Shown one piece after another: positions 34,016 to 39,059 of a stretch of 39,059 bases of DNA. Numbering within the stretch: the first letter of the stretch is position 1; each line of letters opens with the position of its first letter. A program made the translations under genes and the position numbers. The notes beneath the pieces were generated by a model. That model did not search any database, was not told where the DNA came from, and was given only the letters and a program-made list of their open reading frames with translations. The stretch is from Nakamurella silvestris (GTDB taxonomy: Bacteria; Actinomycetota; Actinomycetes; Mycobacteriales; Nakamurellaceae), in the NCBI GenBank assembly GCA_003576535.1, contig QXCQ01000206.1:1-39059 (forward strand). The letters run 5' to 3'.

Positions 34016-35301
34016 TCGAGATCCAGATGCCCCGCCTCTCCGACACGATGACGGAAGGAACCATCGCCACCTGGCACAAGCAGGTCGGTGATCCGGTCGT
34101 CGCCGGCGAGATCCTCGTCGAGATCGAGACGGACAAGGCGGTGATGGAGTTCGAGGCCTACGAGTCAGGCACCCTCAGCCAGATCCGGGTCGCCGAGGGC
34201 GACCAGGCCGTCATCGGGAGCGTCATCGCCCTGGTCGACGACGGCACCCCGGGCACCGGAGATCAGGTTTCTGCCACCGCTGCGACGGTTCTCGCCCCCG
34301 GCCCACCGGTTCCGTCCCTCCCGGCCGAACCCACCACAGCGGCAGCCGCGCCCACGCGTCTGCTCGCCAGCCCCGTGGTACGACGGTTGGCCCGCGAGCA
34401 CGGCCTCGATCTCGCCTCGGTCCCCGGGAGCGGGCCGGGGGGACGGATCGTCCGGGCCGATGTGGAACCGTTGCTGACGCACAGTGCACCGGCCGCCCCG
34501 GTCACGCAACCGCTCCCGCCGGTTCCCGATCCGACCGGGACGCTGGAGGCCGCACCGGGACGCGAGGCGGACGGGCCGATGGATCCGAGAGGTTCCGAAC
34601 GGGTGCGGCTCACCTCCGTCCGGCGTCTGATCGCCGACCGCCTGACCGCTGCCGCGCGCGACATCCCGCACATCCAGCTCACGGCCGGTGCCGATGCCGA
34701 GGAACTGGTGGGCCTGCGCCGTACGGTCAACGAGCACCGGACCGCGCAGGGGCGGGCGACCCTGAGCGTCAACGACCTCCTCGTCCGGGCCTGCGCCCTC
34801 GCGCTCCGGGAACATCCGGACATCAACGCCTCCTACGTCGGCGCCGCCGGCCCGGGTGATGCACCCCAGATGTTGCGGCACAGCCGGATCAACATCGGGA
34901 TCGCCCTGGCCTCCGAACACGGCCTTCTGGTCCCCGTCGTCCACGACGTGGACCAGAAGGCGCTGGGCCACATCAGCTCTCAGATCCGTGAGTTCGCGGC
35001 CCTTGCGACGACCCGAAAACTGCGCGCGGACCAGATGGCCGGAGGCACCTTCACCGTCAGCAACCTCGGGATGTTCGGCGTTGAGACGTTCAACGCCCTC
35101 ATCAATCCGCCCGAGGGTGCGATCCTCGCGGTCGGAGCCCTGGTCCGCCGGCCGACCGTGGTCGGTGCCGAGATCGTCGTCCGCCACCGGTTGAACTACA
35201 CCCTCTCCGCCGATCACCGGATCATCGACGGTGCTGCCGGTGCTGCCTTCCTCGCCACCCTCACCTCGCTCGTCGAGCACCCGTGGAACCTGCTGGCCTG
35301 A
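34012..35301 (+). CDS. pdhC: Dihydrolipoamide acetyltransferase (PDH E2)
   Basis: A 429-residue E2. One lipoyl domain (1-78) has lipoyl Lys42 in ETDKAVMEFEA. A Pro/Ala/Thr-rich linker leads to the peripheral-subunit-binding domain (about 115-155: LASPVVRRLAREHGLDLASV, GSGPGGRIVRADV). The catalytic domain (about 205-429) ends with HRIIDG, giving His402 and Asp406 of the acyltransferase site. It transfers acetyl groups from E1 to CoA. A single lipoyl domain is at the short end of the family. The E3 subunit (dihydrolipoyl dehydrogenase) is not in the window and would come from elsewhere. Confidence 0.94.
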   Translation: MIEIQMPRLSDTMTEGTIATWHKQVGDPVVAGEILVEIETDKAVMEFEAYESGTLSQIRVAEGDQAVIGSVIALVDDGTPGTGDQVSATAATVLAPGPPVPSLPAEPTTAAAAPTRLLASPVVRRLAREHGLDLASVPGSGPGGRIVRADVEPLLTHSAPAAPVTQPLPPVPDPTGTLEAAPGREADGPMDPRGSERVRLTSVRRLIADRLTAAARDIPHIQLTAGADAEELVGLRRTVNEHRTAQGRATLSVNDLLVRACALALREHPDINASYVGAAGPGDAPQMLRHSRINIGIALASEHGLLVPVVHDVDQKALGHISSQIREFAALATTRKLRADQMAGGTFTVSNLGMFGVETFNALINPPEGAILAVGALVRRPTVVGAEIVVRHRLNYTLSADHRIIDGAAGAAFLATLTSLVEHPWNLLA

Positions 35302-35321
35302 TCAGGCGGCCACTCGCAGCG

Positions 35322-35355
35322 GGGCCGCCCGGTGGGGACATCCACCGGGCGGCCC
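35322..35355 (+). terminator. Terminator hairpin after pdhC
   Basis: GGGCCGCCCGGTGG (35322-35335) and its exact complement (35342-35355), with a 6-base loop, 20 bases after the pdhC stop. No U-tract. Confidence 0.8.
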
Positions 35356-35470
35356 TGGCCGTTCCACCGTCGGAAGTGTCATGATCAACCTGGTGGCCGA
35401 CGGGCGACACCAGGGGGAATAGGCTCTGTGTGGGGGGCCGGGTCGATCAGGACGAGGAGGGGGATGGTGC

Positions 35471-36421
35471 ATGCCGCACAGAATGTTCCAATCCGCATAC
35501 GCGCGGTACCACCTCATCGGTGCGGTCGGGGTCACCTCCCTCGCCGTGATCATGGCGGCCGCCTCCCTCGCGGCCGGCTCCGAGCACGTGAACCGGATGC
35601 CTCCGTTGCTGCTGGTCTGGTGCGGAATCGGCTGGGGCTACTTCGCCCTCGCCCGCCGGCACCGGAGCCCGGCCTGGTGGTTGGTCTGGCCGGTGCTGTA
35701 CATCCTGCAGGTCGCCACCTTCGACTGGTTCGATCCGTACACGGGCCCCTTGGTCATCGGCCTCTTCTACATCGCCTTCGTGTACGCCGGACTCACCCAG
35801 CCTCCCGGCCGGTCCCTGTGGCTGTTGCCGGCCGCCCTCGGGTCCCTGTGGTTGATCATCGACATCTCCTGGGAGCGCGCCGCCGTGCGGGTGGCGATCG
35901 CGGCTGTCACCTACTCCGTCGCTGCGGAACTTCCCGCCCGACTGCTGCGCAGCCTCAAGGGGGCACAGGACCGGCTGGCCGCCGCCGTGGCCACCGACCC
36001 GCTGACCGGCGCCCAGAACCGGCGGCTGCTGACCAACCACCTCGGAACCCACGAGGGCTCGGCCTACCTGGTGATGGTGGATCTCGACCACTTCAAGGGA
36101 TACAACGACACCCGGGGCCACGTCGCCGGGGATGAACTGCTGGTCGATTTCGCCCAGATGCTCCGCGACAACTCCCGCGCGGACGACATCATCGTCCGGT
36201 TCGGTGGTGAGGAATTCCTGGTGATCCTTCCCGCTATGGATCGACAGGGCACCGAGGCCACCGTCCGCCGATGGCAGACGATCTGGTCGGGGCACCATTC
36301 CGGTCTGACCTTCAGCGCCGGTATCGCGCGGCACGACGGCATCGAGGCGGTCGCCAACGCCGACCGCGGCCTCTATGCGGCCAAGGCCGCAGGCAGGGAC
36401 CGCGCGGTCACCGTCGACTGA
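35471..36421 (+). CDS. Membrane GGDEF diguanylate cyclase
   Basis: A 316-residue protein with about six transmembrane helices in the first 160 residues, then a GGDEF domain (about 175-310). The active site is GGEEF at 245-249, a functional variant, preceded by VDLDHFKGYND (metal Asp) and the product-inhibition site RADD at 236-239, five residues before GGEEF. It should make cyclic di-GMP at the cytoplasmic face in response to a membrane signal. No EAL or HD-GYP phosphodiesterase is in the window. The ATG at 35471 follows GAGGAGGGGG about nine bases upstream. Confidence 0.93.
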   Translation: MPHRMFQSAYARYHLIGAVGVTSLAVIMAAASLAAGSEHVNRMPPLLLVWCGIGWGYFALARRHRSPAWWLVWPVLYILQVATFDWFDPYTGPLVIGLFYIAFVYAGLTQPPGRSLWLLPAALGSLWLIIDISWERAAVRVAIAAVTYSVAAELPARLLRSLKGAQDRLAAAVATDPLTGAQNRRLLTNHLGTHEGSAYLVMVDLDHFKGYNDTRGHVAGDELLVDFAQMLRDNSRADDIIVRFGGEEFLVILPAMDRQGTEATVRRWQTIWSGHHSGLTFSAGIARHDGIEAVANADRGLYAAKAAGRDRAVTVD

Positions 36422-36466
36422 GCTGTGCCGCGGACGGTGATCTCGTCCTGACCCGGCAGCTGCGGC

Positions 36467-36610
36467 TCAGATGGACGAGATGATCATCAGCACCACGAGT
36501 GCCACCAGACCGGTGGCGACACCGATCATCCGGGCCAGCGATCGCCAGCGCCCCCGTGACACCAACGGAAAACCGCCGGCCGCCCCCATCTGGTCAACTT
36601 GGTCTGTCAT
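36467..36610 (-). CDS. 47-residue single-pass membrane peptide
   Basis: A short ORF with GAGGGG four bases before its ATG (36610). It reads MTDQVDQMGAAGG, a basic patch (SRGRWRSLARM), then a hydrophobic helix of ~19 residues to the end (IGVATGLVALVVLMIISSI). The layout is N-in or C-tail anchored. I recognise no family. It converges on the GGDEF gene (46 bp between stops). Small proteins like this often modulate a membrane partner. Confidence 0.55.
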   Translation of the reverse strand: MTDQVDQMGAAGGFPLVSRGRWRSLARMIGVATGLVALVVLMIISSI

Positions 36611-36741
36611 AACGCCCCTCAGGTGAGGTGAACCGAGAATTATTCGATCCACCTTCAGTAGACGCCTGCCTGTCGCCGTCGTCACGCACCTGGGGGGAAA
36701 TCTTTCGGGTGTTTCCTGTGACCGATCATCACAGCACGTCA

Positions 36742-36776
36742 GCGCCCGGTGTCCGCGTGCTGCGGACACCGGGCGC
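36742..36776 (-). terminator. Terminator hairpin of the HYR surface-protein gene
   Basis: A 15-bp perfect stem (arms 36742-36756 and 36762-36776, starting GCGCCCGGTGTCCGC) with a 5-base loop, 45 bases past the minus-strand stop. No U-tract. Nothing else is visible in 36611-36821. Confidence 0.8.
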
Positions 36777-36821
36777 CGGGCCATCGACAGGAATTTTCCG
36801 GGGCACCGTCCCCGGGGACGA

Positions 36822-39059
36822 TCAGTGCCTGCGGCGGGCCCGCGGGACCATCAGGAAGATGAGCCCGGCCAGGACGAGTCCGCCGGCCACGGCGAGCAAC
36901 GGACCTGTGTTCACCCCGGTGTTCGGCAGGCCGCCGGTGCCGGGTGCGGCGGTCACGGTCGTCGGCGGTGTTGCCGCCGTGTCGGTGACACCACTGGTCG
37001 TGGTGCCGGTCGTCGGGGTGGTCGAGGGACCGGTGGCGCTCGGATCCGTGGTGCCGCTGCCGGTGGAGCTTGTCGGCGTGGTCGGAGTGGTCGGCGCCAC
37101 GTAGGTGCGCACCGTGACGGTGAAGTCCGCCGTCGCCGAAGGCGGGTCGGCGGCCAGCCTGATCAGCGAGAACTTCGCCGAGTTCGGAACGACGACCACA
37201 TCAGGATCGGTTCCCGGCAGCGGGTCGGCGGCGGCACAGGTGACCGTGGTGGTACCGACCGCGAACAACGAACCCGAGGCCGGCACGCAGGTGACGGGCA
37301 CGTCACCGTTGACCAGGTCGGTGGCGGTTGCCTCGAAGGTCACCTCGGTACCGTTCGGTGCCGCGGCATCCACCACGATGTCCGCCGGAACCTCGATCAC
37401 CGGCGCGGTGGTGTCCTCGACGGTGACGAGGAAGCTCCCGGTGGTCACAGTGCCTGCGGCGTCGGTGCTCTCGCAGTTGACCTCGGTCTCACCGATCACG
37501 AAGGTCGAACCACTCGCCGGCACACAGCTGACGGCGGTGTCCCCGTCGACCAGATCCGTTGCCGAGACGGTGAAGTCGACGGCAGCGCCGTCCGGACCGG
37601 TGGCCTCGGCGACGATGTCGTCCGGCAGGTCGAGGGCGGGGCCGGTGGTGTCGACGACCGTCACGGTGAAGGAGCCGGTCGAGATGTTGCCCGCCTCGTC
37701 GGTGGAGGTGCACGCCACCGTCACGGTGCCGAGGGCGAACACGGTGCCGGAGCCGGTGTCGCAGACGACCGGGTCCGTTCCGTCCACCAGGTCGCCGGCC
37801 GAGACGGCGTAGTCCACGGTGGCCCCGTCGGCTCCCGTTGCCTCCTGGGTGATGTCGTCCGGAAGTACCAGCACCGGGCCGGTGGTGTCCACCACCGTGA
37901 CACCGAAGGAGCCGGTGGTCTCGTTCTCCTGGGCGTCCTCGGCCGAGCAGTTCACCGTGGTGGTGCCCAGGGCGAAGGTGGACCCGGTGGCCGGGGCGCA
38001 GGTGACGGGCAGGGTGCCGTCCACGAGATCGCTGGCCGAGGTGGCGAAGTCGACCTGCGCGCCGGTGGCCGCTGTCGCTTCCTGGGTGATGTCGGCCGGC
38101 AGTACCAGCACCGGGCCGGTGGTGTCGCCGACGGTGACGTCGAAGGAGGCGGTGCCCTGGTTGGTCCGCGAGTCGGTGGCCGTGCAGGTCACCGTGGTGG
38201 TGCCGATGGCGAAGGTCGACCCGGAGGCCGGCACGCAGGTGACCGCTACCGGCCCGTCCACCAGGTCGGTGGCCGAGGCGCTGAAGGTGACAACCGTGCC
38301 GCCGGGGCCGGTGGCCTCGCCGCTCAGGTTGCTCAGGGGCGCGATGGTCGGTGCCGTCGTGTCGACGACCGTGATCTTGAAGGAGCTGGTGCTGAGGTTC
38401 TCCGCCGCATCCTCGGCCGTGCACACCACGGTGGTGGTGGTGAGTCCGAACGTGCTGCCCGACGCCGGGGTGCAGCTGGTGGTGACGACACCGTCCACCG
38501 TGTCGGTGGCACTGGTGGTGTAGGTGACCGTTGCGCCGCTCGGCCCGGTGGCCTCACGGCTGAAGTCGACCGGCAGGTTCAGGGTCGGCCCGACCGTGTC
38601 GGACACCGTCACGGTGAAGGTTCCGGTCTTCTGGTTCCCCCGGGTGTCGGAGGCGGAGCAGTTGACCGTGGTGCTGCCGAAGGCGAAGGTCGCCCCGGAG
38701 GCCGGCAGGCAGATCACCGTGCGAGTGCCGTCCACGATGTCGGTGGAGGTGGCCGTGTAGGAGACGGCCGCGCCGGTGGGACCGGTGGCTTCCTTGATGA
38801 TGTCCGCAGGCAGCGTCAGCGTCGGAGCCGTGGTGTCCTGCACCGTCACGGTGAAGGAACCGTTGCCCGCGTTGGAGTTCAGGTCGGTGGACGAGCAGTT
38901 CACCGTGGTCGTCCCGATGGCGAAGGTGCTGCCGGAGGCCGGCGTACAGGTCACCGGACGGGCCCCGGCGACCAGGTCGTTCGCGGTGGCTGCGAAGGTC
39001 ACTGCCGCGCCGGTGGGCCCGGTGGCTTCCTTGGTGATGTTCGCCGGCAGCGTCAGGGT
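36822..39059 (-). CDS. LPXTG surface protein with tandem HYR repeats (5' end outside the window)
   Basis: At least 745 residues; the frame is open to the window edge, so the N-terminus and signal peptide are missing. Seven 79-residue HYR (hyalin) repeats and one longer one are visible, each with LPxDI near the start, EATGPxGAxV, and two Cys exactly 16 residues apart (VxCxPASGSTF to VxC). The last repeat has an insert of about 20 residues. A Thr/Ser/Gly linker precedes LPNTG, a hydrophobic helix and RARRRH, a standard sortase signal. HYR domains are Ig-like and act in adhesion. Expected on the cell wall as a long rod. Confidence 0.93.
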   Translation of the reverse strand, partial: TLTLPANITKEATGPTGAAVTFAATANDLVAGARPVTCTPASGSTFAIGTTTVNCSSTDLNSNAGNGSFTVTVQDTTAPTLTLPADIIKEATGPTGAAVSYTATSTDIVDGTRTVICLPASGATFAFGSTTVNCSASDTRGNQKTGTFTVTVSDTVGPTLNLPVDFSREATGPSGATVTYTTSATDTVDGVVTTSCTPASGSTFGLTTTTVVCTAEDAAENLSTSSFKITVVDTTAPTIAPLSNLSGEATGPGGTVVTFSASATDLVDGPVAVTCVPASGSTFAIGTTTVTCTATDSRTNQGTASFDVTVGDTTGPVLVLPADITQEATAATGAQVDFATSASDLVDGTLPVTCAPATGSTFALGTTTVNCSAEDAQENETTGSFGVTVVDTTGPVLVLPDDITQEATGADGATVDYAVSAGDLVDGTDPVVCDTGSGTVFALGTVTVACTSTDEAGNISTGSFTVTVVDTTGPALDLPDDIVAEATGPDGAAVDFTVSATDLVDGDTAVSCVPASGSTFVIGETEVNCESTDAAGTVTTGSFLVTVEDTTAPVIEVPADIVVDAAAPNGTEVTFEATATDLVNGDVPVTCVPASGSLFAVGTTTVTCAAADPLPGTDPDVVVVPNSAKFSLIRLAADPPSATADFTVTVRTYVAPTTPTTPTSSTGSGTTDPSATGPSTTPTTGTTTSGVTDTAATPPTTVTAAPGTGGLPNTGVNTGPLLAVAGGLVLAGLIFLMVPRARRRH
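37101..39059 (-). repeat. Tandem 237-bp repeats encoding HYR domains
   Basis: Repeat starts at 39059 (or beyond), 38822, 38585, 38348, 38111, 37874, 37637 and 37400, a strict 237-bp period for seven units; the eighth runs to ~37101 with an insert. Conservation is strongest around the Cys-Pro-Ala-Ser-Gly-Ser box. Copy number could change by recombination. Confidence 0.9.

Noticed and set aside
37105-38760. Several long open frames on the + strand opposite the HYR repeats
   Set aside because: They share the 237-bp period of the HYR gene and are antisense images of the same repeats.
36822-39059. Tandem repeats as a possible CRISPR array
   Set aside because: The unit is 237 bp, in frame, codes for conserved Ig-like domains, and has no short repeat-spacer pattern.

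Overview
The window comes from a high-GC, Gram-positive actinobacterium. The signs are strong G/C preference at third codon positions, GTG starts, likely leaderless genes, an Lsr2-type DNA-binding domain, a Zur-type box before cysteine-free ribosomal proteins, lipoproteins, and two sortase-type surface proteins. Propionibacteriales is a guess only. I found no tRNA, rRNA, CRISPR array, insertion sequence or phage gene. It reads as ordinary chromosome rich in regulators and accessory metabolism.

Layout. 1-1.3 kb: a conserved unknown gene, then a Zur-type box, a strong leader hairpin and the zinc-free paralogues of L33 and S18. 1.4-3.6 kb (minus): a lipoprotein, an ECF sigma factor with a SnoaL-like tail, and a small Lsr2-tail protein. 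3.8-6.5 kb: a very short leader ORF coupled to a large LuxR/MalT-type ATPase regulator. 6.6-7.9 kb: a VOC protein, then a MarR regulator divergent from a cupin across an elaborate operator. 7.9-11.9 kb: an HExxH lipoprotein, a solitary PDDEXK (YhcG/DUF1016) nuclease and an aldo/keto reductase. 12-17.1 kb: a LacI regulator divergent from aldehyde dehydrogenase, an M20 carbamoylase-type hydrolase and a cysteine-desulfurase-like PLP enzyme, with a perfect 16-bp operator at the promoter. 17.1-19.3 kb: a structured RNA-like element and a thioester-domain adhesin. 19.3-21.1 kb: a GlxA regulator divergent from a cyanamide-hydratase-like HD protein. 21.2-25 kb (minus): an AGE-family sugar isomerase behind a ROK regulator, and another LacI regulator. 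25.3-26.6 kb: NADP-type glutamate dehydrogenase. 26.6-29.5 kb: a 758-residue fusion of a luciferase-like monooxygenase and a berberine-bridge-type FAD oxidase, divergent from a MarR gene. 29.6-35.3 kb: a membrane-anchored beta-propeller protein, a TetR regulator and pdhABC (E1 alpha, E1 beta, E2; no E3). 35.5-39 kb: a GGDEF diguanylate cyclase, a 47-residue membrane peptide, and an LPNTG protein with at least eight HYR repeats that runs off the window end.

How it works together. Most enzymes sit beside their own regulator, so the window is a series of small self-contained switches: MarR/cupin, LacI/ALDH operon, GlxA/HD, ROK/AGE, MarR/flavoprotein and TetR/PDH. Convergent gene pairs are usually closed by long perfect hairpins without U-tracts.

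Best candidates for something undescribed: the LacI-ALDH-carbamoylase-desulfurase operon, the LLM-FAD fusion under a leaderless MarR gene, the TTGAC/GTCAA operator array, the leader ORF on the LuxR gene, the nested RNA structure at 17.15 kb, and the two surface proteins.
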